Shown: positions 8,055 through 19,107, counted from the first letter of the stretch. The stretch: 64,000 nt of DNA from Craterilacuibacter sinensis (GCF_009831765.1 NZ_WSSB01000013.1:1-64000); one strand, 5' to 3'. The notes: generated by a model not told the origin, from the sequence alone. Numbers and translations: made by a program.

Positions 8055-8386
8055 CCGCCAGTGGTGTGGCGGCCGAAGACAGGGCGCTGCGCTATTTGCA
8101 GAAGCAGGGGCTGCGCCTGGTTGAACGCAACTGGCATTGTCGTGGTGGCGAACTGGATCTGGTGATGCGCGAGGGGGTGTACTGGGTGTTTGTCGAGGTA
8201 CGCTTACGCACTTCCAGCCGCTTCGGTAGCGCCTTGCAGAGTATAGATGGCAGAAAATGCGCGCGGCTGGTACATGCCGCCAGCCTTTATCTGTCTGAGA
8301 AACATATAGATGCCCCATGCCGTTTTGATGCGGTGGTGTTCGAGGGCGAAGCTGATCCCCTGTGGATCAAAGACATTATTGCGTAG
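8030..8386 (+). CDS. yraN: YraN/UPF0102 family nuclease-like protein
   Basis: This 118-aa protein has the UPF0102 pattern: AAEDRALRYLQKQGLRLVERN, then the nuclease-like G-E-L-D-L and FVEVRLR motifs that resemble a restriction-endonuclease core (D at GELDL, ExK-like at VEVR). The usual K of VEVKxR is R. Function in the family is not settled. The start overlaps the last 25 bases of lpoA, indicating coupling within the lpoA-yraN-gmhA-dolP operon. Confidence 0.9.
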   Translation: MGQGRATVAASGVAAEDRALRYLQKQGLRLVERNWHCRGGELDLVMREGVYWVFVEVRLRTSSRFGSALQSIDGRKCARLVHAASLYLSEKHIDAPCRFDAVVFEGEADPLWIKDIIA

Positions 8387-9585
<1,199 letters not shown>

Positions 9586-9606
9586 CGGTCCGTATCATGG
9601 AGGGTG

Positions 9607-9643
9607 AAAAAAGGCATAGCTCTCAGGCTATGCCTTTTTTATT
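9607..9643. terminator. Bidirectional terminator between dolP and the EAL gene
   Basis: AAAAAAGGCATAGC and GCTATGCCTTTTTT are perfectly complementary with a short loop; T runs occur on both strands. It serves the convergent dolP and EAL-domain genes. Confidence 0.85.
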
Positions 9644-9654
9644 GTGCAGCGGTG

Positions 9655-10845
9655 CTAATCGGCCAGCCCCATGGTCTTCGGTACCAGCACATCTGCACAT
9701 AGTACATGCAGGTCTTCATCAATCTCGATTGCCATCGAGAGGGTAATGCAGTGGCGGGTGTCGGTCATCGACAGATAAGGCTCGCTCATATACAGCACAC
9801 CGGGCTGGTCTATTGCATGCTGGAAATAGGGACGACGCGACCAGACTGCGCCCGTGGTATCGGCCAGCGGAGCGAATTTGGGGTTGGCGCGTGACGGTGC
9901 TTCCCGCGTATTCAGATTGCGCCCGATCTGGCGTCCGGTGCTGTCGAGCAAAAAGCAGCGGATTACATCAGGCAGGGTCAGCATGGGCTGGGCGGCGTCG
10001 GTAAAACTGGTGCCCTGCATCAGCGCGATGGCGCTTTGTACAAAAGCCTGACGCGCCAGTTCGATCTGGCGCCGTGCCAGTTTGCGCTTCATCAGTTCGC
10101 GCACCATCAGTTCATCCCAGCGGGTATCGATACGACGGGTAATGATTTCATCACTATCCGGCTGCAAGGCCGGACGGGCCACATAATAGCCCTGGATTAG
10201 ATCGCAACCTGACTCCAGCGCGACCAGCACATCGGCTTCGGTTTCTACGCCTTCCACTACCACCAGCGCCCCAATTTCGTGCGCCAGATGCACCAACTTG
10301 GTTAGCAGATTGCGCGTGCGGGCTTGTTTGGTCGCGCTGCGCAGCAAATTGCGGTCAAACTTGATCAGATCCGGCTCCAGCAAGCAGACCCGGTCCAGAT
10401 TGGAGTGGCCGGTGCCGAAGTCGTCGATGGCGATCAGGAAGCCGGCTTCGCGCAATAGCCGACTGCCGGCGATCAGGATTTCATCGGCCTCCAGCGCATG
10501 TTCCAGTATTTCCACGACTACCCGCGCCGCGGGGACGCCGCTTTGTTGCAACATGCTGATCAGGGCTTGGGTGCGGGCGAGGCTGCTCAGCGTGCTGGCA
10601 TCAATATTCAGGAATAGCCAGCTTTCGCCCGGGGTCGAGGCAGCAAAGTGACGGATATGCTCAGTGCTGACGCGAAGATCAAACTCATGGCGGCTTTGCG
10701 TGTCATCGTGATCAAGATAGGCCTGCTGTGGCGGGATCGCCACACCTGCTTGTTCGGCGCGCAACAGCGCTTCAACGCCAACCGTGCGGCGGTGCGCCAG
10801 GCTGTAAATGGGCTGGAAGTGGCTATGCAGGGTGAGGTTGGACAA
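9655..10845 (-). CDS. EAL-domain c-di-GMP phosphodiesterase with C-terminal sensor-like domain
   Basis: The 396-aa protein starts directly with an EAL domain (about 5-240) and lacks a GGDEF domain. Catalytic motifs look intact: GVEALLR, NIDAS, VVEILEH, AIDDFGTGHSN, LIKFDRNL, VVEGVE, although the loop ending GYYVARP is slightly unusual. The last 140 residues contain FLLDSTGRQIGRN, RRPYFQHAIDQPGVLYMSEPYLS and ITLSMAIE, resembling a PDC/Cache-like sensor fold as in YkuI-type proteins. It is cytoplasmic, with no membrane segment. The start is TTG at 10845, chosen because AAGGAG precedes it by 8 bases. Confidence 0.85.
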   Translation of the reverse strand: MSNLTLHSHFQPIYSLAHRRTVGVEALLRAEQAGVAIPPQQAYLDHDDTQSRHEFDLRVSTEHIRHFAASTPGESWLFLNIDASTLSSLARTQALISMLQQSGVPAARVVVEILEHALEADEILIAGSRLLREAGFLIAIDDFGTGHSNLDRVCLLEPDLIKFDRNLLRSATKQARTRNLLTKLVHLAHEIGALVVVEGVETEADVLVALESGCDLIQGYYVARPALQPDSDEIITRRIDTRWDELMVRELMKRKLARRQIELARQAFVQSAIALMQGTSFTDAAQPMLTLPDVIRCFLLDSTGRQIGRNLNTREAPSRANPKFAPLADTTGAVWSRRPYFQHAIDQPGVLYMSEPYLSMTDTRHCITLSMAIEIDEDLHVLCADVLVPKTMGLAD

Positions 10846-10938
10846 CGGATAACTCCTTATCGGCTTTTATTCTGTGTAGCAATCCGTGTTCCAGTCTAAC
10901 GCATAATTATGACGTGGGTGTTTTGTCGTGACGCGCGT

Positions 10939-10971
10939 AAAAAAAACGGACGCTGGCAAGCGTCCGTTGGA
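10939..10971 (-). terminator. Terminator of the Tim44-domain gene
   Basis: On the minus strand AACGGACGCT / AGCGTCCGTT form a stem followed by eight T residues, 20 bases after the Tim44-domain gene stop. Confidence 0.8.
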
Positions 10972-10989
10972 GCAATCCTTGTTGCAGGC

Positions 10990-11898
10990 TTAATCCTGTT
11001 GTATGCCTGCCAGCAGCCAGCGCGGGCTGCCGCTGTCCTTGACGTAGTGCCAGGTTTCGGCAAACGGCACCGTGGCGGCGTTGACGTCTTCGCTGACCGT
11101 GCCGGAGAAGCGCACGCTGGCAATATAGCGGCTGCCTTCGGTGACGGCATCGAGCACGCTGCATTCCAGTTGCGGGAAGTCGGCCATGCCGCTATTGGAC
11201 AGAATGTCTTCGCGCATGGCAGCAAACAGATCCGGCGTCATGTATTTGCTGATTTCATCCACATTGTCCGGCGAGTTCAGGCTTTGCAGATGCAGGAAGG
11301 TGGCTTTGGCCTGACGCAGGAAGGCCGGCACTTCGGTGCCGTCCGGCAGGCGTTGCTGGCCGTAGCTGCCGGCCATGGCACCGGCTGCGCCGCCTTGCAG
11401 TCCAGATCCTATGGATGGAATGCTGTCAAAGCGGGCATTTTGCGGGGCCGGTGCCGACATCGGCATGCCGGCCATTTGCGGAGCGCGCATGGCAGGTGTG
11501 GCCTGATTGGCCATGCGGCGGCGGAACAGCATCATGCCGCCAGCAAACAAGAGACCCAGCATGGCCAGCGTACCCCAAGGCATGCCCGAGCCCGCGGCTT
11601 CGTTGGCGCCGCCTGAGGCTTCGCCTCCGCTCATGGCCGAACCCAGCATATAACCTGCGGCGGCACCGGCGGCGCCGGCGGCAATGGCCGTGCCTACACC
11701 CGGGCCTTTGCGCGGTTGTTGTGCGGGCGCCATAGGCTGAACCGGGGTACGAGCCGGCTGCTGATAGCTCTGGGTCGGTGCCGAACGCTTCATGCCGAAG
11801 CTTTTGCTTTTGCCCAGTTTGGCCGCTTCGGCAAACGGAGCTGCCAGCATTGATGCCATGGACAACGCGAGAACCAGTGTCTTCGCGTAGGAACTCAT
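10990..11898 (-). CDS. Tim44-like domain membrane-associated protein
   Basis: The 302-aa protein has a signal peptide (about 1-25, ending AEA), a Pro/Gln/Met-rich stretch with a hydrophobic glycine/alanine segment near 70-90, a transmembrane helix (about 106-124, followed by FRRRM), another Met/Pro-rich linker, and a C-terminal Tim44-like domain (about 180-302: ATFLHLQSLNSPDNVDEISKYMTP, SVRFSGTVSEDV, ETWHYVKD, WLLAGIQQ). Such proteins are common in betaproteobacteria and of unknown role. ATG 11898 is preceded by AGGAG. Confidence 0.8.
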   Translation of the reverse strand: MSSYAKTLVLALSMASMLAAPFAEAAKLGKSKSFGMKRSAPTQSYQQPARTPVQPMAPAQQPRKGPGVGTAIAAGAAGAAAGYMLGSAMSGGEASGGANEAAGSGMPWGTLAMLGLLFAGGMMLFRRRMANQATPAMRAPQMAGMPMSAPAPQNARFDSIPSIGSGLQGGAAGAMAGSYGQQRLPDGTEVPAFLRQAKATFLHLQSLNSPDNVDEISKYMTPDLFAAMREDILSNSGMADFPQLECSVLDAVTEGSRYIASVRFSGTVSEDVNAATVPFAETWHYVKDSGSPRWLLAGIQQD

Positions 11899-11956
11899 AG
11901 GTCTTACTCCTGTAGGGTGAGGCTGGTGTGACATGCGCTTGTCTGACAAAGTTCGG

Positions 11957-12649
11957 TCAGAGTGCATTAATTTCAAGTGTAGTGACGATGTCGCCGGCAA
12001 TGCGAAAGCGGATATCCAGCTGATAAAGGCGCACACCGTAGATGCGCAAGGGATCATCCTGATAAGCAGGGCGCGGGTCTTGGGCCAGAATTTCCTCTAC
12101 CAGCGTTGCAAGTTCAGGGTGTCTGATACGGTGGATGGCCAGATCGGCCAGGGCTTTTTCGCTCCAGCATACGCTCAGGCGTGGCGGCGGGCCGTCGATA
12201 AAACCGGCGCGGGCCTGGGGGCGCGACTCGACAAAGGGGATATAGGGTTTGATATCCAGTACCGGCGTACCATCCAGCAGATCGGCGCCAGCCAGCTCCA
12301 GGATCACGCCGTTACCCGTATCAATACCGATTAATTCCACCAGCGACAAACCCAGCGGATTGGGACGGTGGGTGGCGCGGCTGGCAAAAACCCCGACCTT
12401 GTCATTGCCGCCCAGCCGTGGCGGGCGCACCAGCGGTCGCCAGCCGCGCGCCGCCGTTTCATGGAAGACAAACTGCAGCCATAGGTGGGAAAAATCGGCC
12501 AGACCGCGCACCGTGTCGGCATGGTTGTAAGGCGCGAGCAGCTCCAGTGTCATGCGTGCCGAGGGAGCCAGCGAGGGCTGGCGCGGGATGCCGAACTTTT
12601 CCTTGTACGGCGAATGGATGACGCCTATGGGCGTAAAACTGAAATTCAT
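11957..12649 (-). CDS. trmO: tRNA(Thr) N6-methyl-t6A37 methyltransferase TrmO (TsaA/YaeB)
   Basis: The 230-aa protein contains the TrmO/VirR beta-barrel features: FTPIGVIHSPYKEKFGIPRQP, LADFSHLWLQFVFH, VGVFASRATHRPNPLGLS (SAM-binding region) and LDGTPVLDIKPYIPFVES. The C-terminal part ending DPLRIYGVRLYQLDIRF matches the small family domain. It adds a methyl group to t6A37 in tRNA-Thr. Start ATG 12649 begins right at the conserved domain. It is the first gene upstream of the Tim44 gene in the same direction and is divergent from mnmG. Confidence 0.9.
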   Translation of the reverse strand: MNFSFTPIGVIHSPYKEKFGIPRQPSLAPSARMTLELLAPYNHADTVRGLADFSHLWLQFVFHETAARGWRPLVRPPRLGGNDKVGVFASRATHRPNPLGLSLVELIGIDTGNGVILELAGADLLDGTPVLDIKPYIPFVESRPQARAGFIDGPPPRLSVCWSEKALADLAIHRIRHPELATLVEEILAQDPRPAYQDDPLRIYGVRLYQLDIRFRIAGDIVTTLEINAL

Positions 12650-12800
12650 CGGCGGATTGTAGCAGGGCAAGAGACGGTCGCGGTCGATGAAGTTCGGGTA
12701 AAGCCTTGCCGCCGGATAGCGGCAGTCAAATCAATAACTTACATGGGGCCATGTTTTGCCGTAAAATGCCCGGTTTTCCGCCAGATTTGCCGTATTGATC

Positions 12801-14690
12801 ATGATCTATCCAACAACTTTCGACGTGATAGTCGTCGGTGGCGGGCACGCCGGCACCGAGGCTGCGCTTGCCGCTGCGCGCATGGGGCGTCAGACACTGC
12901 TCTTGACGCACAATATCGAGACCCTGGGTCAGATGTCGTGCAATCCGTCGATAGGCGGGATAGGCAAGGGGCATCTGGTGCGTGAAGTCGATGCACTGGG
13001 CGGTGCGATGGCACTGGCCACCGATATTGGTGGCATCCAGTTCCGCACGCTTAATGCATCCAAAGGCCCTGCCGTGCGCGCCACCCGCGCCCAGGCCGAC
13101 CGCGTGCTGTATAAGGCCGCCATTCGAGAAATGTTGGAAAACCAGCCCAATCTGACCCTGTTCCAGCAGCCGGTAGATGACCTGCTGCTGGAAGGCGATC
13201 AGGTAGCGGGTGCCATTACCGCCATCGGGCTGGTGTTCCGCGCGCGTACCGTGGTGCTGACTGCCGGCACTTTCCTGTCGGGCAAGATCCACGTCGGCCT
13301 GGAAAACTACACCGGGGGGCGTGCCGGCGATTCGGCCGCGTCGGTACTGGGTGCAAAACTGCGCGAACTGGATCTGCCGGTTGGCCGCCTGAAAACCGGC
13401 ACGCCACCGCGTCTGGATGGCCGCACGATTGATTTTTCCGTGCTGGAAGTGCAGCCGGGGGATACGCCGGAACCGGTATTTTCTTTCCGTGGCTCGCGCG
13501 ACATGCATCCGCGCCAGTTGCCGTGCTGGGTGACGCATACCAATGAGCGTACGCATGACATCATCCGCTCCGGTTTCGACCGCAGCCCGATGTTCACCGG
13601 CAAAATAGAAGGCGTGGGCCCGCGCTACTGCCCGTCGATAGAAGACAAGATCAACCGCTTTGCCGACAAGGACAGCCACCAGATCTTCCTCGAGCCGGAA
13701 GGTCTGACTACGCACGAGATCTATCCTAACGGTATCTCGACTTCGCTGCCTTTCGATATCCAGCTGGCGGCGGTACGCTCGATGAAGGGCATGGAAAACG
13801 CCAATATCCTGCGTCCGGGCTATGCCATCGAATACGATTACTTCGATCCGCGCGGCCTGAAGTCCACCTTCGAAAGCAAGGCAATCAAGGGCCTGTTTTT
13901 TGCCGGCCAGCTGAACGGTACCACCGGTTACGAAGAAGCAGCCGCGCAAGGCCTGCTGGCCGGATTGAATGCCGCGCTGTACAGCCGCGATGAAGAAGGC
14001 TGGTGTCCGCGCCGCGACGAGGCCTATCTGGGCGTGATGTCGGATGATCTGGTGACCAAGGGCGTGACCGAGCCTTACCGCATGTTCACCAGCCGCGCCG
14101 AGTTCCGTTTGCAGTTGCGCGAAGACAATGCCGATCTGCGCCTGACCGAGGCCGGCCGCAAGCTGGGGCTGGTCGGGGATGCGCAGTGGGATGCCTTCTG
14201 TCGCAAACGGGACGCCGTCGAAGCTGAGAAGCAACGCCTTGCCACCACCTTTATCCATCCGGGCAAAGCGCCGGCCGGCGAGGTCGAGCGGGTGGTCGGT
14301 CAGGCGCTGACGCGCGAGTATAGCCTGATGGATTTGCTGCGCCGCCCTGCCGTCGATTACGCCTTGCTGATGACCCTGCCTGGGGCAGGGCAGGGGGTGG
14401 ATGCGATGGATGTTGCCGAACAGGTAGAAATTCAGGTCAAATACCAAGGCTATATCGACCGCCAGAACGACGAGCTGGCGCGTCAGGACAAGCTGGACGA
14501 CGTACGCCTGCCCGAGGGGATCGATTATTCGCTGGTGTCCGGGCTGTCGCGCGAGGTGCAACAGAAGCTCACGCAGCAGCAGCCGGAAACACTGGGGCAG
14601 GCCTCGCGTATTCAGGGGATTACACCGGCCGCGGTGGCCCTGCTGATGGTTCACCTTAAACGCGGCCTGGGCGATAAGAAAACGGCATGA
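12801..14690 (+). CDS. mnmG: tRNA uridine-34 5-carboxymethylaminomethyl modification enzyme MnmG (GidA)
   Basis: The full-length 629-aa protein has the FAD-binding motif [15 protein letters not shown] at the N-terminus, the MnmG signatures [24 protein letters not shown] and [18 protein letters not shown], and the C-terminal helical domain for MnmE contact. With MnmE it installs cmnm5 at the wobble uridine. It heads the mnmG-rsmG-parA-parB operon usual near the origin of many proteobacteria; rsmG starts within its stop codon. ATG 12801 gives the expected N-terminus, six bases after an in-frame TTG. Confidence 0.97.
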   Translation: MIYPTTFDVIVVGGGHAGTEAALAAARMGRQTLLLTHNIETLGQMSCNPSIGGIGKGHLVREVDALGGAMALATDIGGIQFRTLNASKGPAVRATRAQADRVLYKAAIREMLENQPNLTLFQQPVDDLLLEGDQVAGAITAIGLVFRARTVVLTAGTFLSGKIHVGLENYTGGRAGDSAASVLGAKLRELDLPVGRLKTGTPPRLDGRTIDFSVLEVQPGDTPEPVFSFRGSRDMHPRQLPCWVTHTNERTHDIIRSGFDRSPMFTGKIEGVGPRYCPSIEDKINRFADKDSHQIFLEPEGLTTHEIYPNGISTSLPFDIQLAAVRSMKGMENANILRPGYAIEYDYFDPRGLKSTFESKAIKGLFFAGQLNGTTGYEEAAAQGLLAGLNAALYSRDEEGWCPRRDEAYLGVMSDDLVTKGVTEPYRMFTSRAEFRLQLREDNADLRLTEAGRKLGLVGDAQWDAFCRKRDAVEAEKQRLATTFIHPGKAPAGEVERVVGQALTREYSLMDLLRRPAVDYALLMTLPGAGQGVDAMDVAEQVEIQVKYQGYIDRQNDELARQDKLDDVRLPEGIDYSLVSGLSREVQQKLTQQQPETLGQASRIQGITPAAVALLMVHLKRGLGDKKTA

Positions 14691-15313
14691 CACATACTGA
14701 AGAATTGAAACAGGGGCTGGCCGAACTGAAGCTGGGCCTGAGTGACGCACAGGTTGCGCAACTGGAAGGCTATCTGGCCCTGCTGGCCAAGTGGAACCAC
14801 ACCTACAATCTGACTGCCGTGCGCGAAGAAGCGCGCATGGTCAGCCATCACTTGCTGGACAGCCTGACGCTGGTGCCGCACCTGGCGGGCTTTAAGCGCT
14901 TGCTGGATGTAGGCTCGGGCGGCGGGATGCCCGGCATTCCGGCGGCGATTGCCCGCCCGGACTTGCAGGTGGTGCTGCTCGATTCCAATCACAAAAAGAC
15001 CACCTTTTTGCGCCAGGCGGTGATCGAGCTGGGTCTTGCCAATGTAGAAGTCATCACCAGCCGGGTCGAAGCCTATCAGCCCGAGCAGAAGTTTGATGTG
15101 ATCACCAGCCGCGCCTTCTCCGAGCTGGCCGAGTTTGTCCGCCTGACGCCGCACTTGCTGGCGCAGGATGGGCAGTGGCTGGCGATGAAGGGGGTCTACC
15201 CGTACGAAGAAATTGCCCAGTTGCCGGAGAGTGTGATCATGGCGGAAGTCTTGCCGCTGATGGTGCCGGGGCTGGATGCCGAACGCCATCTGGTGCGGGT
15301 TGTCGCGCGATGA
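14687..15313 (+). CDS. rsmG: 16S rRNA m7G527 methyltransferase RsmG (GidB)
   Basis: The 208-aa protein has family features [42 protein letters not shown] (SAM loop), [15 protein letters not shown] and SRAFSEL. It methylates N7 of G527 in 16S rRNA; loss gives low-level streptomycin resistance in other bacteria. Its ATG overlaps the mnmG TGA, and its own TGA overlaps the parA ATG, so the three genes are translationally coupled. Confidence 0.96.
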   Translation: MTHTEELKQGLAELKLGLSDAQVAQLEGYLALLAKWNHTYNLTAVREEARMVSHHLLDSLTLVPHLAGFKRLLDVGSGGGMPGIPAAIARPDLQVVLLDSNHKKTTFLRQAVIELGLANVEVITSRVEAYQPEQKFDVITSRAFSELAEFVRLTPHLLAQDGQWLAMKGVYPYEEIAQLPESVIMAEVLPLMVPGLDAERHLVRVVAR

Positions 15314-16101
15314 GCGCGCGCATTATTGCCATTGCCAACCAGAAGGGCGGGGTCGGCAAGACCACGACCGGCGTCAATCTGGCCACCGGTCTGGTCCAGC
15401 TGGAGCGGCGTGTACTGCTGGTCGATCTTGACCCGCAGGCCAATGCCACCATGGGTAGCGGCATTCAGAAAGCCGGTTTGACGCAGACGATCTATCAGGT
15501 GCTGCTTGGCGAGGCGACCGTGGCCGAAGCGCGTCAGCGCTCGCCGGAGGGCGGTTACGATGTGCTGCCGGCGACGCGCGATCTGGGTGGTGCCGAGGTC
15601 GAGCTGGTGCAGGAGCTGGCACGCGAGGCGCGCCTGAAGCAGGCGCTGGCCGAGGTCGAGGACGAGTACGACTACATCCTGATCGACAGCCCGCCTTCGC
15701 TGACACTGCTCACACTCAACGGTCTGGTGGCGGCGCAGGGGGTATTGATCCCGATGGTGTGCGAATACTATGCGCTGGAAGGTTTGTCCGATCTGGTGAC
15801 CACCCTGCGCAAAGTGAGGCAGGCCGTCAATCCCAAAATCGAGATTCTGGGTCTGGTGCGTACCATGTTCGATGCGCGCAGCAATCTGTCGCAACAGGTG
15901 TCCGGCCAGCTTGCCGCCCATTTTGGCAACAAGGTGTTCGAAACCGTTATCCCGCGCAATGTCCGTCTGGCCGAGGCGCCCAGCCATGGTCTGCCCGGCG
16001 TTGTATATGACCCTTCCTCGCGCGGCGCACGCGCTTACAAGGCGTTGGCTGCCGAGCTGCTTGCCCGCCTGGAAACTGCGCCAGTAGCTGGAATCCAATA
16101 G
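15310..16101 (+). CDS. parA: Chromosome-partitioning ATPase ParA (Soj)
   Basis: The 263-aa deviant Walker ATPase begins [21 protein letters not shown] and has [12 protein letters not shown] (Walker A' and switch I) and [18 protein letters not shown] (Walker B). The short N-terminus without a helix-turn-helix places it with chromosomal Soj-type proteins. It forms a nucleoid-bound gradient that segregates ParB-parS complexes. It follows rsmG with a 4-base overlap and is separated from parB by 4 bases. Confidence 0.96.
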   Translation: MSARIIAIANQKGGVGKTTTGVNLATGLVQLERRVLLVDLDPQANATMGSGIQKAGLTQTIYQVLLGEATVAEARQRSPEGGYDVLPATRDLGGAEVELVQELAREARLKQALAEVEDEYDYILIDSPPSLTLLTLNGLVAAQGVLIPMVCEYYALEGLSDLVTTLRKVRQAVNPKIEILGLVRTMFDARSNLSQQVSGQLAAHFGNKVFETVIPRNVRLAEAPSHGLPGVVYDPSSRGARAYKALAAELLARLETAPVAGIQ

Positions 16102-16105
16102 AAAC

Positions 16106-16954
16106 ATGGCCAAACTCAAAGGACTGGGGCGCGGACTTGACGCGCTCCTTGCTGTGACCGATCCGGCAGACGACAGGCTGCAAACGCTCGCTGTCAGCAG
16201 TATTCGTCCGGGGCGTTACCAGCCCCGCTCCCATATGAATGAAGCGGCGCTGGAAGAACTGGCGGCCTCTATCCGTGCGCAGGGCATTATCCAGCCAGTG
16301 GTCGTACGCGAGATCGGTCTGGGCGAGTATGAGCTGATTGCTGGTGAACGGCGCTGGCGTGCCAGCCAGAAAGCCGGGCTGACCGAAATCCCCGCCGTGA
16401 TTCGCAGTGTGGCGGATGAAGCTGCGCTGGCCATGGCGCTGATCGAGAATATCCAGCGGCAAGAGCTGGATCCGATTGAAGAGGCGCAGGGTATCGCCCG
16501 CCTGATCAAGGAGTTCGAGCTGACGCATGATGCGGCTGCCGCAGCCGTCGGTCGTTCGCGCAGCGCGGTTTCAAACCTGCTCAGGTTGTTGTCTTTACCG
16601 GAACCGGTACAGCTTTTGCTGCATCAGGGCCAGATCGAAATGGGGCATGCACGTGCCTTGCTGGCCTTGCCTGCATTGCAGCAACTGGAGCTGGCCAATC
16701 AGGTGGTGTTGCATGGCTGGTCGGTGCGCGAGGTCGAGCGCAGGGTGCAGGCTCTGGCCGGCGCCGCGGTGCACGCGCCGGTGGCGGCCAAGCCGCGGGA
16801 TGCGGATGTGGCGCGACTGTGCGAAGAGCTGTCGGAAGTGCTGGGCGCCAAAGTGGCGATCAGGACAGCCAAGGGCGGGCGCGGCAAGATGACTATCGAG
16901 TACGCGACGCTGGACGAGCTGGACGGCATTATCGGCCGCTTGCAGATCCGGTAA
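16106..16954 (+). CDS. parB: Chromosome-partitioning CTPase/DNA-binding protein ParB (Spo0J)
   Basis: The 282-aa protein starts with the ParA-interacting LKGLGRGLDALL and has the ParB nuclease-like/CTP motif ELIAGERRWRASQKAG, the ENIQRQELDPIEEAQG segment, a helix-turn-helix (about 140-180: LTHDAAAAAVGRSRSAVSNLLRLL) and a C-terminal dimerisation part (LSEVLGAKVAIR to GRLQIR). It would load at parS sites near the origin; I did not find a clear parS palindrome here. Confidence 0.96.
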   Translation: MAKLKGLGRGLDALLAVTDPADDRLQTLAVSSIRPGRYQPRSHMNEAALEELAASIRAQGIIQPVVVREIGLGEYELIAGERRWRASQKAGLTEIPAVIRSVADEAALAMALIENIQRQELDPIEEAQGIARLIKEFELTHDAAAAAVGRSRSAVSNLLRLLSLPEPVQLLLHQGQIEMGHARALLALPALQQLELANQVVLHGWSVREVERRVQALAGAAVHAPVAAKPRDADVARLCEELSEVLGAKVAIRTAKGGRGKMTIEYATLDELDGIIGRLQIR

Positions 16955-16960
16955 CACAAT

Positions 16961-16992
16961 AGCGGCGGCACAGGTGGCCGCCGCTTTTCTTT
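16961..16992 (+). terminator. Terminator after parB
   Basis: AGCGGCGGC and GCCGCCGCT pair perfectly around a seven-base loop, followed by TTTCTTT, seven bases after the parB stop. It marks the end of the mnmG-rsmG-parAB transcript. Confidence 0.85.
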
Positions 16993-17038
16993 GAGTCCGG
17001 CGCCCGGCCTTGTTCATGCCGGCCGTGCCGGCGCTTTC

Positions 17039-17929
17039 TTATCTTGGCGGGCTGGATTCCGGGTCCGCCAGCCATTGCAGGATCTGTACTGTGCGCGGTG
17101 TGGCATAGCGGTTTTTCAGCCGGACAATGGTCATTGGCCGGCTGAGCTGCTGCGGCAGTTCGACCCGCCTCAGCGCACCATCCTCGACCCGCTTGCTGAC
17201 GGCCAGCGATGAGAGCAGGGCGCAGCCCAGCCCTGCGCAGACTGCCTGCACGATCGCTTCGCTGGTGTTGAATGTCAGGGTGTCTGGCGTACTTCCCAGC
17301 TGCGGCAGCACCAGTTGCTCGAACTGGATCCGGCTGCTGGAGCCTGCCTCCCGCACGATCCAGCGCTGTTGCCGCAGTGCCGGCCAGTCCATGGCAGTTG
17401 TGCTGTGGCTGGGCGCGACAATCCACAGTTCATCCTCCCTCCATGGCGTCACCGCCAGTTCGCTATCGAGTACTTCTCCTTCAACCAACGCCAGATCCAG
17501 CTCGTAGCGTTGCAGCTGCCCGAGCAGGGTCTGGCTGTTGTGGATGCCGACCTCGATCTGCAGGTCCGGAAAGCGTGCCAGCAACTGGGCGACGACTTGC
17601 GGCAGCAAGTAGCTGCCGATGGTATCGCTGGCGCCCAGGCGCAAACGGGTTGGCAGCTGATCCGGCTCGCTAAACTGCTGCTCGATTTGCCGGGCGCGGG
17701 TCAAGAGTTCGTCCGCCATCGGCAGCAGGGTTTCGCCTGCGGAATTCAGCCGCAGGCGGTAGCCGCTGCGGTCGAACAGCGTGCAGCCCAGTTGCCGTTC
17801 CAGTTCCTGTAGCGACTGGCTCAGTGCCGCCCGGCTCAAGCCCTGTTCTTCGGCGGCGGGTGCGAGCGAGCCCAGGCGGGCGACGGCCAGAAAGGCCTGC
17901 AGTTGGCGCAAAGTCAGATGTGTTGTCAA
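17039..17929 (-). CDS. LysR-family transcriptional regulator, divergent from TDT transporter
   Basis: The 296-aa regulator has a winged HTH (about 5-65: LTLRQLQAFLAVARLGSLAPAA, LSRAALSQSLQELERQLG) and a substrate-binding domain (LGASDTIGSYLLPQV, LALVEGEV, PWREDELWIVAPSH, REAGSSSR). These motifs are closely shared with the YeiE-like regulator at 41559, so the two are related members of the CysB/CbbR/YeiE branch. It is divergent from the transporter gene at 18053, which it probably controls. The effector is unknown. Confidence 0.88.
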   Translation of the reverse strand: MTTHLTLRQLQAFLAVARLGSLAPAAEEQGLSRAALSQSLQELERQLGCTLFDRSGYRLRLNSAGETLLPMADELLTRARQIEQQFSEPDQLPTRLRLGASDTIGSYLLPQVVAQLLARFPDLQIEVGIHNSQTLLGQLQRYELDLALVEGEVLDSELAVTPWREDELWIVAPSHSTTAMDWPALRQQRWIVREAGSSSRIQFEQLVLPQLGSTPDTLTFNTSEAIVQAVCAGLGCALLSSLAVSKRVEDGALRRVELPQQLSRPMTIVRLKNRYATPRTVQILQWLADPESSPPR

Positions 17930-17936
17930 TTTTGTG

Positions 17937-17951
17937 TTTACGTTCCGTAAA
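17937..17951. promoter_or_regulatory. Dyad symmetry, candidate LysR operator
   Basis: TTTACG-TTC-CGTAAA is a perfect inverted repeat in the divergent region between the LysR gene and the TDT transporter gene, 8 bases upstream of the LysR start. LysR regulators often bind such dyads near their own promoter to regulate both directions. Confidence 0.5.
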
Positions 17952-18052
17952 AAACATCCAGATATTATTTATTTTATGTCGGACGTACAGTGTGTCCATC
18001 GATACCAGAGCAGTCAGGCACTTGCAATGTCAGCTGCGGCAAGGAGATCAGC

Positions 18053-19048
18053 ATGGAAAGCATTCTGCACAATTCGGCCGGCACAACCGTCAATGCGACC
18101 TTGGGCGCATGCCTGCGCGCCGTCCCGACGCCGATGGGTGGTCTGGCCTTGGGTATTGCCAGCCTGGGCTGGTGTTGGGAAAACTTTATGCCGGCAGGCG
18201 GCATGTTTCAGCTGGCCGGTGCCGCCATCGCCAGTATTCTGCTGTTGAGCCTGCTGCTCAAATTCATTCATGCGCCCCAGCTGCTGTGTCAGGACTTGGC
18301 ACATCCGGTGGTTGGTAGCGTAGTGCCGACCATGGCCATGGCGCTGATGATCGTCGCCAAGGCGCTGTCGTTGTTTTCGCTGCCGCTGGCGCTGACTGTC
18401 TGGCTATTGGCCATCGGCTTACATCTGGCCTTCCTCGCGACCTTTATCTGGCACCGTGCGCGTGACTTCCGTCTGCATCATATGGTGCCTAGCTGGTTCG
18501 TGCCTCCGGTCGGCATTATTGTGGCGGCGGTCAGCTTTCCTGGTGGCGGCTTGCTGTGGCTGGCGCAGGGACTGGTCGTGTTCGGGTTGGCTTGCTATCT
18601 GGTGATGCTGCCGCTGATGATTTATCGCCTGGTCTTTGCCTGCGAAGTACCCGATCAAGCCAAGCCGACGCTGGCTATTCTTGCCGCTCCGGCCAGTCTG
18701 GCGCTGGCAGGCTATCTGACTGTCGTGCAGCAGCCTTCGCCTTTGCTGGTTGGTCTGCTGGCCGGGATTGCCGTGCTGATGACCAGCGTGATCTACCTCT
18801 TTTTCCTGCGTCTGCTGCGCCTGCCATTCTCTCCGGGCTATGCGGCCTTTACCTTCCCGATGGTGATTGGCGCTACCGCATTGTACAAGTTGTCGGCACA
18901 GCTGGGGGTATGGGGCTTTGCGGATGAATACGTGGCCCAGCTACATGCGTTGGCCGATTTCGAGTTGTGGATCGCAGCCCTGGTCGTGGGTTATGTGAGC
19001 TGGAAGTTCCTGCGCCATTACTTACTCGCTGGTCTGCTCCGCCGCTGA
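18053..19048 (+). CDS. TDT family (TehA/SLAC1/Ssu1-like) membrane transporter
   Basis: The 331-aa, very hydrophobic protein has about ten predicted membrane helices and the family pattern PTPMGGLALGIASLGW at the N-terminus, HHMVPSWFVPPVGIIVAA in the middle and PFSPGYAAFTFPMVIGATA near helix 8. TDT members move tellurite/dicarboxylates, chloride/nitrate or export sulfite; the substrate cannot be read from sequence. ATG 18053 follows AAGGAG. The gene and its divergent LysR regulator lie between parB and argF and appear to be an insertion into the conserved parB-atp neighbourhood. Confidence 0.82.
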   Translation: MESILHNSAGTTVNATLGACLRAVPTPMGGLALGIASLGWCWENFMPAGGMFQLAGAAIASILLLSLLLKFIHAPQLLCQDLAHPVVGSVVPTMAMALMIVAKALSLFSLPLALTVWLLAIGLHLAFLATFIWHRARDFRLHHMVPSWFVPPVGIIVAAVSFPGGGLLWLAQGLVVFGLACYLVMLPLMIYRLVFACEVPDQAKPTLAILAAPASLALAGYLTVVQQPSPLLVGLLAGIAVLMTSVIYLFFLRLLRLPFSPGYAAFTFPMVIGATALYKLSAQLGVWGFADEYVAQLHALADFELWIAALVVGYVSWKFLRHYLLAGLLRR

Positions 19049-19107
19049 AACTGGGGTAAGTAGTGGCATGAATGCCTCCATGTGCTATAGCAATATTAGA
19101 TAATCAT

